DNA from: Marsupella aquatica
Taxonomy: Eukaryota > Marchantiophyta
Reading direction: 5' to 3'
Assembly: GCA_973895155.1 (NCBI GenBank)
Contig: OZ316896.1
Coordinates: 6,262,001-6,326,000 of the forward strand
Length of the DNA stretch: 64,000 nt
In this document: positions 35,904 to 47,943 of the stretch, in pieces
Layout of the letters: each line of letters begins with the position of its first letter
Position numbering within the stretch: position 1 is the first letter of the stretch
Program-made: the position numbers and the translations under genes
Notes under the pieces: generated by a model
The model's database searches: none
The model's input: only the letters and a program-made list of their open reading frames with translations
What the model was told of the DNA's origin: nothing

Positions 35904-36919
35904 AACCCATGACACCCCTAGACCTAGCTGAGCTCAGGAGGATGTAGTCCTCCTTGAGAGCTTTCCAACGCATCCAAGAAGTCTTCCAACAAACTTCTCA
36001 TTGGGAAGTTATCGTTGTTTCCGTTTGACGTTTTTCCTTAGTGTCGTGACCATGGCGAGTCACAACTTCAGGTCGCCCTTAGCCCCATGGAGACACCATT
36101 CTCATCATATGTGCTTCTGAAGTCCTGCCACCCCCGAACCTACTTTGGTCCCAAAATTTTGGCCCCCCACATGGACACCAACCTGCATATCTGGACGCGC
36201 CACCAATTGGCTATGTTGATAACTTGCTAGTTAGGCGTCCGTAGGCGCCACACGTAAGGGGTGTGGAGGGTATGTGTGTGTATGTGTGGGTAAGGTGTAT
36301 CGGCGGGAGTCTTGTGTTAGCCCATGTGATTGGGCCGACCCAGTTCTCATGCCTAGGCCCTCACAACCCATCGTCGCCCGGGGCCCTCGATCGGCCCAAC
36401 CCAGGTTGGGCCGTAACTCATGCCTCAAGCGTCCGTTGCACATGGAGTAAACTCCATTTGCCTTGCGCACAACAGGAGCTCTCACTCAAGCCCTCAGAAC
36501 TCAAAGTCCGTTTGGGGGTCCAGACGATTGATCTTGAGTCCGGCCCTTTCCCTTGACCCGACCAGCTTTCAGCTAGTCTAAGTCCTTAATGAGTGTCACC
36601 AGCTTAGTGCCTTGCCTTTGCCAGTGCCACGCCCCATTGTTCACAAGTCTCCCCATGCTAAGTCTTCCCCGGATGGCCGTTCCGGGCTTGGACCATAAGG
36701 GAGCTCGGTGTCGGAGTCAGCAACGCCAAAGCTAAGTGTTAAGGTAATCGAGTTCCGTGACTTTTTCAAAATAAATAAATTTATTTTACAAAAAAATTAT
36801 AGGGGAAATGTGTGAAACCCCACAAAAAGAGAAGAGTCAACCACAATAGTTGGGAAGAGTCACTCACAACAATTGAACCCAAGACCTATCGGTCTCTATT
36901 CAAGTGAGTTACCTCTCTC

Positions 36920-37165
36920 TGGGCTCATCTTGAACATTTTTATCTCATCAGGACATCTTTTACTCTCCTTGATTTCTTTCATCTCATCTTGCAATCTTTT
37001 ATTCACCTTAATATTTTTTTTCACTTTAACATCTTTCCTCTCCTCAACATCTTTTGTGCAATATTTTCTCACCTCAGCATCTATTTTTCACCTTGCCATC
37101 TTTCTCTCCTCACTATCTTTTGTTCAATTTGCCCTCTTTATCTCCTCACCATCTTTTGTGCACAG
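36920..37165. repeat. Degenerate CTCxxCATCTTTT repeat, right of the nest
   Basis: Continuation of the theme seen at 28196-28634 (CATCTTTTGTGCA, CTCACCTT and variants), on the far side of the inserted LTR and copia element. Confidence 0.6.
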
Positions 37166-37448
37166 GCATGGGCTAGTTATACAATTACTCGTCTCAAAAC
37201 TTCAAAGTTGCGTGGCCAGTAACAAATGTCCCTACAGTAGGACTCCCTAGTTGCACGTTATTCTTGCACGATATTCTTGCACGTTAATATTACGGGACTA
37301 GTATCCAGGGGCTTTTTGTTCTTTGGCTTCTTGATGTGTGTAAGTGGTGCACTTGGATCAACATCTGAATTCGTGGAAGTGACTGGACACCTACAAATTG
37401 CTTCCGAAGCTAAGCGGCATTGGGAAAGTAGGCTGTCATTGTGCTTCA

Positions 37449-40400
37449 ATGGCGCTCGGATTGCAACTGCTTCCTGTCCGCACAGGCTTGGAGAACGTTA
37501 ATCGATGGAGGAATATCATCGGGGTGTCGCCGCGCACAACATGCTCCTTAACTTGTGTTTGGGTTCGACCTTCTAGAAATGGAAGCTTGGTACGAGGTTT
37601 TGGGGTCGCTTTAGAAAGGAGTCCAAAAGTTATTTCAGCTCAATGTCTTGCTGAAATTGATGGTGCCCCTTCACGATCGATGCGGGTGGTAGCACGAGGT
37701 TTCCTTGAAAGACGAAGCAATCTTAATGATCTGTTGATAAAATTTATGGCGAATGTACAGCTTCTTGGCATTCTCACTGCAGTTGCAGTCGGAGCAGGGG
37801 TGGCACCGCCTTTGGCATTAGCCTCAGGCCCTATTTCCTCCACTGAAAGGAGGCTGTATTCAAATTCTGTGGAAGAGAGCTCGACTAAGTCGTCCGAGCC
37901 AAGCGATTTTGAGAAGGTCGAAGAGGAGACAATCCGGATTGATGTGAGACAAGATGCAGGAGTATCACAGCGAACTGTAGGCCATACACTTGGTATTGAC
38001 ATGCTAAGATTTGATATGTCAATGATTCCATAGAGGAAGTCGTATTTGCAGATGGCGGTGAAGCCTACTCTGTTAGTAAAGTTTCTTTCCCGCGTCGGTC
38101 AATGTTTATTTCCACTCTTATTTTTCTACTTCTTGAATCGACTAATCTTTCCTTGAAGGGTCTTTTTGAATTGCAGAGCGATGGTAGTGTCCTTACTTGT
38201 TTGGTGATATGCTGCAATGTCGTTCATGAAAGCAAGTTCCAAACGTAGGTCGTACCTTTAGGTGATAATATCTGTAACAAGGCCCTGTGGTTCTATCTGA
38301 GCTGGTGGTGAGAAAGCTGAACAGTTACCTCCTGTGCTCGGGACTCACAGTTGTAGCTTCGCACACGCGACTAGAAGAAGAAACAGGCTCGCTAGGATCG
38401 TATTTCTAGTGTCAACGTGCTGTGCTAACTCGGTCGAGACGAAAGCGCTTTTCATTTTAGTCCTGACTGAATACAAAACTTCCTATTTTCGTACAGAAAA
38501 AATATCTAAGGAACAGCACCATATTATCCTAAGCCAAACTTTTTGTGCAAGAATTGCAGTGGCTCCCGAGGATTCGATTGGTGATGACGAATTCGAGGAT
38601 TTTCGCGCGCAACCTTACGCAATCACCGTACCACTCAGAATCGTTGGCCTTCGCGGGTCGGTACCTCCTGCTTGGCTCAAGGTTACTTGCTGACCCAAGC
38701 CGCTTTTCAAATGGACATTGTACAACAATTTGCCGGCGGGCTTTTTGTCTAAGTGAGGCTTCGCGCAAGTGAATCACAAGAAACGGATGATCAGTTTTGT
38801 TATGGTGGTAAAGCCTTGTGCATAATGGGCTGACATCATTGTGCGGGACGGTGATTGTGTGTCGGACAGGACTTCCTGACCTCCCAGGGCAAACGAGTGA
38901 AGCTAACGGCAGAATTTCAGGGTAGTCTGAGAAGCATATTCTCAGAGCTCTCATCTGCTTTGGAGAGTCAAAAGCTTACGGCACGTTCAGTAATGGCTGC
39001 TGACCTTGTTACCATCGGGGATTCTTGGCTTTCGAAAGCTGTGTCAAGGGGTCTTATAAAACCTATTGAGAACGCAGAGCAATTTGAGTGGTATCAGCGG
39101 ATGGGCTCAAAATGGCAGGTACTCGTCCTTGCATCGTCTACCTCTTGTGAAGGTCAATCAGATTCGCTTTTCTCAATGACTCTGGTCCACGTGAGGACTG
39201 GTGACCGACGGAATTGGCGAAAAAGCACATCCAGTTCTTCATAGTAGTATGTCCTGTTTGACAAGGGCCTGATTTCTCTCTAGTGACTCTAGGAGTGCGA
39301 TGAGTTTCATCCTTCAATAGGTAGGTCATACTCTGTGATAGTTACCTCTGTTTAGGCTGTGGGTTTCTCGTCACAGTCGCTCGATAATTTTTGGTCGTTT
39401 TTTCATGCAGCGGTCTTCCTTTCCTATTTGATGGAAGCTTGGCTAAAAAGTATTCTCCTTCAAACATGATGGTCTTAAATATCACATGGAGTTCTTTTGT
39501 CTTTCATCCTCTATGGGAGAGAGTTTGTGACGTCATTCGTGCACCTTTCGCATTGTCCTGGGATTTACAGGTCAGCGTTGTCTATCTTACTTCAGACCTT
39601 TCTTCGGAGAGACGAGAATGGAAATATAGATTCAAATGGAAAAGTGTGGGGCGTCCCTTACCGCTGGGGCAGTCTTGTCATTGCCTACAACCACAACAAG
39701 CTTCAGCAACATGGGATCCCAGCAATTAAGGTCATGGATGAGATAACAGTAAACATTCGTTCAATTTAGGATAACTTTTCACTGGGCTTATATTCCATGT
39801 GTGGAAACTTGCATTTGTTTTTTGCTCATGAAAAAGCCTCATGTTCAAGGATTTTACTGAATGTCAGCCGTTGCAAATCTGAAATATAGGATTGGACGGA
39901 CCTTTGGAATCCAGAGTTAGCAGGGAAGATATCTATGGTGGCATCGCCGAGAGAAATTGTTGGAGCAGTTCTTAAGGTCCTTGGTGCATCATACAATGTG
40001 AATGGCTTCGAGACTGATGTTCCAGGAGGACGACAGGCAATGAAAGAAAAGTTTCTTGCGTTTCAACATCAGGTCTGTATGCTGCTAGTGTATGATGATT
40101 CGTCGACCTCTCGCCACCAAACGTGTCAATTGTGCTCAGTAACAGTAAACATATTTTGTTGATAGCCTGAAATTGGGTAATCGGGTTCCATTTCTCTTTT
40201 CCGTCTATTAGTGTCAACTCCTATTTTCTTTGAAAGGATTTCCTCGTTCATAGCCACCAAGTCATGCTCTTGATGCCACTTGCTATTCATGGCACGCTAT
40301 ACTCCTGAAAGGGTTAGGCTTGATTGAGAAGTGGCCACCTCCAATCTGCTCAAGCCTATTATATGTGGTTCAGTTTGGAGACTGACTAGATTGATTGACG

Positions 40401-41123
40401 ACTGTCCAGGTTCGTTTATTTGATGATGTACAATATTTGAAGACCTTGGGAGCCGGGGAGGTTTGGGTTGCAGTGGGATGGTCCGAGGATATTATTTCTT
40501 TCGCTAAGAGAAGTTCAAATATCACTGTCGTTGCTCCTCAGTCCGGGACTAGCATATGGGCTGACCTGTGGGTAGGTTTTGTTGCTCTCTCAATTTGCAG
40601 TTCTGAACTCTTAACATACACATACTTTTTTGTGCTTAATTGAAGTTCCCTATTTCTCATTTGATAGGCCATTCCTGCAACAACGACAATCAGAAGCACT
40701 AAGGTGGGAGGCCGCATAAGGGGACCATCTCCCCTTGTCCTCCAGTGGTTTGACTTTTGTCTTCAGCCGGCCCGTGGCAATTCCTTTGCACACAGTGTTG
40801 TGGCGGGGGCTTCGCCCTTAACGTTGTCTGACCAACGGAAGTGTTCTAAAACCAACGAACTAAGACCAGGCAACGCCAAAGCATTTGGTGAGGAGAGTTA
40901 CTCTGATAACAGGCAGGGACAGGCTGGTCCAAATCTTGAAATAGATCTCCTAGGACAATTAACGCCGGATCTTCTAGCCAAGTGTGAGTTTTTGGAGCCA
41001 TTGAGTGAGACTGCTCTGGGTGACTTTAAATGGCTGCTGTCAAAGAATCCATTTGTGCAGCGATCTCCAGTACGATTACTGGAATCCCTCAGGAGTATGT
41101 TTTGGGGGTTCGTGAAAAACTAG
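37449..41123 (+). CDS. PotD-like (polyamine-type) solute-binding protein, predicted plastid
   Basis: Resembles plant nuclear proteins related to bacterial spermidine/putrescine-binding PotD (in Arabidopsis a putrescine-binding-related protein, AT1G31410 as I recall). Exons 38870-39118, 39596-39730, 39890-40072, 40410-40571 and 40668-41123 all join in phase 0 at GT/AG sites. An exon ending 38681 (donor AAG|GTTACT) precedes them. The first exon starts at ATG 37449; one phase-compatible join is 37992 to 38560, giving about 616 residues, but that junction is uncertain. Motifs: ADLVTIGDSWL, KVWGVPYRWGSLVIAY, ELAGKISMVASPREIVGAVL, VWVAVGWSEDI and GGRIRGPSPLVLQWFDFCLQPAR. The N-terminus is rich in S, R and V like a transit peptide, then has RR and a hydrophobic stretch ending PLALA|SG, compatible with a second cleavage in the thylakoid lumen. 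The ligand is not known. Confidence 0.82.
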
Positions 41124-42233
41124 TTGGATCAGAAGTGCATTTCAGCATGTTGGAGTAGTACTTTGTTAGTTGAATCTTCTAGTTTGACAATGATTTCCCA
41201 GCAGAATCACCATTACTTATTGTGATAGCTTGGTTTATTGATGATTAGACTTTCATTCACTGAGTTCATCTTATCGTCTTTGTCTTTTCTTACCTCCCGA
41301 TCTCTAACACCAGCGGGGTCATTGAAAATAGGGCAGAGTACGACACACGCAGAAGTGGTCTCCTGTTTGTATGACAATCTAAGGTATAGCTCGATGGAGT
41401 TAAATAGCATCTATAACCTCTCTAGTCCGTTGAAGAATAACATCCTAGAACAAAATTATCACTAGGGCATTGGACCGAATAGATCTGCATCAATGCCTAA
41501 TGCCGGACGCAGAAATACAGTCGTCCCTTTACTGAGTCTCCAAGTTCAAAAGATTACACTCTCGCATCTTGTTCAAGCGGTTATTCGGACTAATTCAGGC
41601 GAAGGTATCTCTCACTTGGAAAACCTGCAAAGCAATTGGTGATTCTAGAAGGTAAAGTTGGAGTTCTTGCCTGTATATTTGGTTTTCTGGGACATCAAGT
41701 ATGTGAAGAAAAACAGTATAGAAAAATGCTTTAGAAACTTCCATGACAGAATTGAAGACATAAGTGAAACTTTGTTCCACGTCATCAAAAACTGAAAACT
41801 TGCCAGACGCACTTCAAGCCATTGATTATAACCCAGACAAGGACACAACAACCTGTTTTAACGTGGGGAGTGCCCCCGACGGAACTGACTCATAGAAAAT
41901 CCAGATCCTAGAAATTTCTCTATGGATTGTTTTGACCTAGAAAACAGAGCTCGGAAAAGTTTATTTTCCTGGGTGTTGGACGGGAACTCCAAAATGGACA
42001 CCACAACCCGCAGCCTTGAAGATTCTCTACGAGCAGCTGCTGTGGTGTAGTCGAGTGTGCCAAACCCGGCCTGCCAAGCTCAGCACCTGAACTCGTGCCA
42101 GCATCGGCAGGTGTGTACAAGCTCATCACAACCTTGGAAACACAAAACCAGGCTGTAGCTGCAATTCTCATGGAATCAGTAGGGGAACTCATTTTGGCTT
42201 CAATCATCTCCTCTACCTCCTCTCGGGTCACCA
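41124..42233. other. Downstream region of the PotD-like gene, no gene recognised
   Basis: Presumed 3' UTR followed by unassigned DNA. A minus-strand open frame (41920-42270) has no recognisable domain. Confidence 0.4.
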
Positions 42234-42330
42234 CCCCCCCGAGGTTGCTTTGCTCAACCCCTCCTGTCACCCCCCAAGGTTGCTTTGCTCAACCCCTCCT
42301 GTCACCCCCCGAGGTTGCTTTGCTCCCTCC
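42234..42330. repeat. Short tandem repeat, about 35 bp x 2.7
   Basis: The unit CCCCCCGAGGTTGCTTTGCT followed by CAACCCCTCCTGTCA occurs twice, with a third partial unit. Confidence 0.8.
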
Positions 42331-42443
42331 TTGACAGATTGGACGGCCCCCAGGGTTTTCCCAGAACACTTCCAATAAAACTTCGCTCCACCTCCCCACA
42401 TCATCTGGCAGCCGCAAACCAGTTTGTACCAATCTCTAGTAAC

Positions 42444-43200
42444 CAGTGTTGGGCGGGTATAGGGTTTTTCTTATACCAGCCAGGTAAAGGTATAGTGGAC
42501 ATCACTGGCCGGCAAGTTAAGGTATTGGACTAGTATATATTAAGGTCCCCAACCAATTTCAAAATATAGAGGTATATTAAAAAATATATCTCAGATTATA
42601 GACCGGGTATAGGTATCGAGTTTAGGGCGGGCTATGTCATAGTAAGGGTATAGGTAAACGTATAGTAAATCAAGACTCATAATAGCCAATTTTGATCCAA
42701 AATTTGAACATGGACTCACATATTCTATCAAGAAAACTCATAGTCACCTTTAACTTGCATAGTTTGCATATAACACTTGGTGATATAACATATGCTTTGA
42801 CTTTAGGGATAGCTTCCATCAAAACTAATAAATGCGCTAGTCAAGGCTCCTCCTCCACCAATCCCGCATCAACAAACTCATCCTTGACAACAGCAATGAT
42901 ATCACCTTTTGTAGCCAATAAGTCACCAATCTTAGCAATGTCCAAAACCGTGTCCACCCTAAAACCATCTGGCCAATTCTTTGGGATCATCACCAACATC
43001 TCAAGATTTTCCAACCCAAGCCTATGCCAACAAAGGTTTGTCAACACACCAGCAATCGAGAATATGCTCTCACATTCAATTTGGGAGCCAGGAATGCCAA
43101 GGAATTGTCTAGCCAGAAATCCAACTACGGGGTAATTCCTTTCATTCTCCTTCCACCAAGCAAGGGGAGCCCGCTCAATGGGACGTGAACTCACCTAAAC
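42444..43200 (-). pseudogene. hAT transposase C-terminal (dimerisation) fragment
   Basis: A minus-strand frame at 43194-42841 carries the hAT C-terminal dimerisation signature: PLAWWKENERNYPVVGFLAR, then FLGIPGSQIECESIFSIAG, then a downstream LENLEMLVMIPKNW. The frame begins right after an in-frame stop or splice acceptor (TTTAG|GTGAGT), so only the last exon is present. CAGTGTTGGGCGGG at 42444 looks like a hAT terminal end. The 5' part of the gene is cut off by the copia LTR at 43207. Confidence 0.75.
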
Positions 43201-43206
43201 ATATCC

Positions 43207-44156
43207 TGTTAGGAATTGACCCGAGTTCCCGACTCACTTAGTTTTGGCCTTACTAGGGTTAGTTTACCCTGGATTACATTATATTAAGATCCGCTTAGTT
43301 TAGGCCCACATATTCTTCCTCATTCTTCACATGTACTCTCATTTGCTATGGAGCCTTCAGGAGTTTCTCCACTTGAGGTGTCTCGTTGGTGTAGCGTCTG
43401 ATTGAGTCTCTCTCATGTTTTTGCATTAGTGTCTAGTTTGGAGCCGACGCTTTCTTACAAGTGGTATCAAAGCTACACAGAGATATTCTCACCCGTTGTC
43501 AAACTCGCTAGTATTTGTGTTTTACTTGCGATTGTGGCATTCTATGATCTTGAGTTAGATCAGATGGATGTAATTACTGCTTTCCTGCATGGATTGCTTG
43601 ATGTGAAGATTTATATGACTCAACCTCCAGGTTTTATTGACGAGAAGACTCGACACTTGGTGTGTAAGCTCTTGCGCTCGTTATACGGATTGAAGCAGAG
43701 TCCTAGATAGTGGAATAAGCGTTTTGATTCCTTCATGTTGTCTCAGGGGTTCACACAGAGAAAACATGATTGTTGTATTTACATGAAGGAGGTGGAGAAT
43801 TACTCACGCTTTGGTTACATTATGCTGACATTGTATGTGGATGACATGTTAATTCTGGCTTAGAATAAGTCTGATGTTGCTCATCTGAAAGCAATGTTGA
43901 GTAAGGAGTGTTCAATGAAGGACTTGGGTCAGGCCAAGAAGATTCTAGGGATCATGGAGATTCATCGTGACACGGAGCATAGGCAATTATGGTTGTCTCA
44001 GAGGCAATATTTGGAGAAGGTGCTTGCCAAGTATGGAATGGAGAATGCAAAACCAGTTGGTACTCCATTGGCTTCCCACTTCAAACTCTCAAAGAATGAT
44101 TGCCCTTCTAGTGAGAGCGATAGACTGGCGATGAAACATGTTCCCTATGATAGTGT
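43207..44156 (+). mobile_element. Truncated copia copy: LTR and primer site fused to reverse transcriptase
   Basis: A 253-bp LTR (43207-43459, TGTTAGGAA...CTTACA) of the copy-3 family is followed by TGGTATCAAAGCT, a mutated primer site. Then, with no leader, gag, protease or integrase, it enters reverse transcriptase at a segment encoding TEIFSPVVKL. Stops at 43708 and 43861 and a 3-bp insertion near 43952 break it. The sequence stops abruptly at 44156, inside the reverse transcriptase/RNase H region, where the gypsy LTR begins. Confidence 0.85.
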
Positions 44157-45605
44157 TGAGTGGTGGACCTTGCCACCCAGCGCCCTCACCAATCCCAGCA
44201 CTTGCGCCTAAGTGCCCTTGATGCCCAAACGCCTTCACGGAATACCTCGAGCAAGCATCCAAGTGCCTCTAGCACCACCAGCGGCTACTCCCATACAAAG
44301 CCGCACTTGCTCACCTACACGACCGCTACTCAACGGTCCTCACTGTCTGCACAAACAACCAAGCACCTTGGTAAGTAACCCCTTCGGATCTAGAACTCGC
44401 CAAGTCTAGCATCCTAACTCAAGCTCAACAGACGTTGGTAAATAGGTCAACGATGGGTCCTCCCGATGCCATAAGCCGGAACCAGAACCCACGCCCACTG
44501 TCCGTCCAGGACAGCTCCTTCCTTGGGCGCGGCCCGGGTTCCCCCTCGTACCTATCCATCACCAACTGACCACCCTGACCTCAGGACATACTCATGGCCC
44601 AAATAGTGTAACTTGTCCTAAAGCTTGTCCCAAGCTTGTCTCAACACGTCGGGACCATAGCAGCCCCGACTCTAACTCCGACTCCCGGTTTGCCCCACTG
44701 ATGGTCTAGGGACCGAGCGCTCTTGGGACTCATCCTCCATACCTACTTGGCCTTGCCTCCCCAACGCAAGCTCCCTTGGGAGACTGAACGTGGCTTGGCT
44801 GCTGTTCGGCAGGATTTGGTACACGGACGAGCTAACACCCGCAAACCACAAGAACCCATGGCACCCCCAAAGCTTTCCAACGCACCTAAGAAGTCCTCCA
44901 ACGGACTTCCCGTTGGAAAGATATCGCCATTTCCGTTTGGCGGTTTCCCTTAGTGTCACGACCGTCGCGGCTCACGACTTCGGCTCACCCTTAGCCCCCA
45001 GGGAGACACCACTCCCCTCATATATGCTTCTGGAGACCTGCCACCCCCGGACCAGCTTTGGTCCCTAAACATTTGGCCCCCAACCCGGATCCCATCGCGC
45101 ATAACGGGCGCGCCACCAACTGGCAACGCCCATAACTTTCTTGATAGGCATCCGCAAGCGGAGTGCCTTAGCCCGTTGTGAACGGGCCGACCCAGTGCTC
45201 ATGCCTAGGCCCTCAGGTCTGATTGCCACTCGGGGCCCCCGGCTCGGGCCACAACTTGCGCCCCAAGCGTCCGTTGCCAATGGCATCAACTCCATTGGCC
45301 TTGGGCCCAAGAGGAGCTCACTCCCAAGCCCTCAGAACTCAAAGCCCATCCAATGGTCCGGACGGCCACCCTTGAGCACGGCCCATTTCCCCTTGACTCA
45401 ACCAGCCATAGGCTAGTCCAAGTCCTTAGTGTGTGCCCCCAGCTTGGCCCCTTGCCTCGCTAGTGCCACGTCTCATTGCCCACAAGTCTCCCCATGCTAA
45501 GTCCTCCCCGGATGGCCTATCCGGGCCTGGACCATAAGGGAGCTCGGCGTCGGAGTCAGCGACGCCGGAGCTAAGTGTTAAGGTAGTCGAGTTCCGCAAC
45601 TTGCA
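44157..45605 (-). repeat. 3' LTR of Ty3/gypsy chromovirus
   Basis: 1449 bp. On the + strand it runs TGAGTGGTGG...ACTTGCA, that is TG...CA. The adjacent internal side reads AAGGGGGGG on the minus strand, a polypurine tract. Its 5' partner was not found at the other end of the element. Confidence 0.8.
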
Positions 45606-45614
45606 CCCCCCCTT
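45606..45614 (-). promoter_or_regulatory. Polypurine tract of the chromovirus
   Basis: CCCCCCCTT on the + strand (AAGGGGGGG on the minus strand) directly abuts the LTR. Confidence 0.8.
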
Positions 45615-46040
45615 AAAAATGGTCACGTCCGCGTGACCTAAGTAAACGTTCCAACATGCCTAGACCACTTTGGGCCTTAAAAAAATTTATGAGGTAACAA
45701 ATGGTTTGCCCATAAGGCTGATGCAAACCAGGTTGGTACGCGCATTCCATACTTAGGAAATTCCAACCTATCCCACTTATCCAAGTAGGATGCCAGTCCA
45801 AACAGGTAAGCTAACTCCAGACTCGTCGGACCCATTGTCCTCCCCTTGGGGCGCTCCCCTTTGGTTCGAACTAGCCCACCCACAGATGTAGGGCGGGCAC
45901 CATCAACTTCCACTCGCAAAAAGCAAATCAGCCGCCCAACAACCTCTAGCCCCAACGCAATCCGACTTTATCCTTAAGAGGCCAAGAGGAGTGAAACTAG
46001 GATACAACTCACAAAGGTAGCTACAGCTGCCTGTACCAAT

Positions 46041-47943
46041 TCACAACGGCGGTAGGCCGCTTCGCTTACGATAGCTTCCAAGGATCTCTGAGGCATTACC
46101 CAAATTTTCCTCCGGTTCCCAAGTACTCTCGGCCTGATCATAGCCAGCCCACTTCACCAAATACTCTAAGATTTGCCTTCCCAACTTGCGTTTGTAACGG
46201 TGGTCCAGAATTGCCTCCATCTCAAACTCCTCGGCGTCCTCCACCAGCATGGCGTCCGGACGCAAGACCTGATCCCGGTTGGGATCATCATCTTTGACAA
46301 ACTTCTTGAGCCGGCTAACATGGTAGCTTTTGCCCACGCCCAATTCCTTGGGTGTCTCCAACACCACCGAAACCGGATTATCCTTGTGGGCCCATCGTAT
46401 AATGCGATAGGGCCCCGCATATATGGGAGCCAGCTTCCTACTTATGTTCCCGTGGTATTGCTCAGGTCTCAACTGCAACCAGACGCTCTCCCCAATTTCA
46501 AAGCTTACCTGGCGTCGATATTTATCCCCTTGCTCCTTGTACCGACTTTGGGCAAGGGTCATACCCTTGGTAGCCGCTTCCACAACTAGGTGCCGCTCTT
46601 GAATAAAATCGTCCGCAGAAGGAACCTTGCTTTCCGTCCGCCAAGCTTCCGGATTTATAAACCAGGAGGGCGCCCTTGGCGTCCTCCCTGTGGTTCACAA
46701 ACGGCGCAAACCCCGTCGCCGAATGCTTGGTCGAGTTATACCTAAACTCGGCCATTGTTAAATGCTTTGCCCAATCCTTTTGATTGGCCGTCACAAAGTG
46801 ATGCAAGTGGTCATCCACGATACCATTAACCCGTTCCGTTTGGCCATCTATCTCATGATGATACGCTGATCCCCTAGTCAGGTCCGTTCCGGATAACCGG
46901 AACAACGCCTTCCAGAAATGGCCCGTGAACTTGGTATCGCAATCGGACAGGATATGCAACGGCAATCCCCATTGTCGGAAGACATTGTCAAACACTAGAC
47001 CGGCAACCTCTCGGGCCGAAACCATCTTCGTAGTAGGCAAGAAATACGCCATCTTGGAAAAACAATCCACGATTGTTAAGATGGAGTTACTGCCGTGGGA
47101 CTCAGGTAATCCAACAATGAAGTCCATGGAGATAGACTCCCATGGAGCCGCAGCCACTGGTAAGGGTTGTAGTAGTCCTCCTTTTGCCCTATAGACTGTT
47201 CGGTTCTTTTGGCACGAGTAACAACTTTGCACGTGTTGAAGGACCGAATGCTTCATGTCCGGCCAATACACATCTCGCGACATGTTGCGATATGTAGCAG
47301 CTTGTCCTCCGTGCCCTCCCCAGGGCAAGTCGTGGTACTTTTGCAGAACCTCTAACCTTAGAGACTCTGGTATGTACACACGCCTCTGCTTGTATCGCCA
47401 TAACTAGACATTATGCATCGTATCCAACCCCAACGATACGTGCCTTACCTTGCCCCGGCTACCCCCATTGCTTTGCCAATCCATAGCTAACCTGTCATCC
47501 CCATATGCCATGGCCAGAACCTTTGGCCACTCGGATTCGAGCATCGTGATCCCATTGACACGATGCTGGTCCTTACGCGATAACGCGTCCACTGCGTATT
47601 TGTCTTCCCAGGAACGTGGCGGACTTCGAAATCGAAATTGAAATCCGCCAAGAACATCTGCCAGCGCATTTCCTTGGGGTCCAGACTTGGCTTAGAACTG
47701 AAGTACCCGGCCGGTGAGCTATCTGTGTGGATTACCACTTTGGGACCGTTCTTAAGGTAAATCTTCCACTTCTTCAACGCATAGATCACAACATACATTT
47801 CCCTTTCCGGCGTGATCCAGTGATTTTCCAACTTACATGACTCGAAGGCCACAGGACGCCCATCTTGGTGAAGACAGGCGCCGATGGCATAATCACTTGT
47901 GTCTGTCCAAATCTCGAACGGCTTCCCCATCTCAGGTAACTTT
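46041..47943 (-). pseudogene. Chromovirus pol, part 2: RNase H, integrase, chromodomain
   Basis: After the LINE the gypsy polyprotein resumes with RNase H (FEIWTDTSDYAIGACLHQDG, from 47920). A frameshift follows near 47590 (before DALSRKDQ), then a TAG at 47404. Next come integrase with its HHCC finger (H..H then CYSCQKNR) and core (MDFIVGLP, LSDCDTKFTGHFWK, DGQTERVNG), and a second frameshift near 46650. The last frame (46583-46041) ends in a chromodomain (LEYLVKWAGYDQAESTWEPE), which places the element in the chromovirus branch. Chromodomains target insertion to marked chromatin. Not functional as it stands. Confidence 0.9.

Larger units (their letters stand above)
28638..36762 (-). repeat. 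Solo gypsy-type LTR split by a copia insertion
   Basis: 28638-29330 and 35904-36762 together resemble the 1449-bp LTR at 44157-45605 in the same order, so they form one LTR of about 1.5 kb. No gypsy internal region adjoins either side. TTTTC is found at 28632-28636 and 36763-36767 and may be the target duplication; the ends would then be AGT...ACT instead of TG...CA. Exact ends are uncertain. Confidence 0.7.

Noticed and set aside
41920-42270. Minus-strand open frame downstream of the PotD-like gene
   Set aside because: No recognisable domain or splice context. It overlaps a short tandem repeat.
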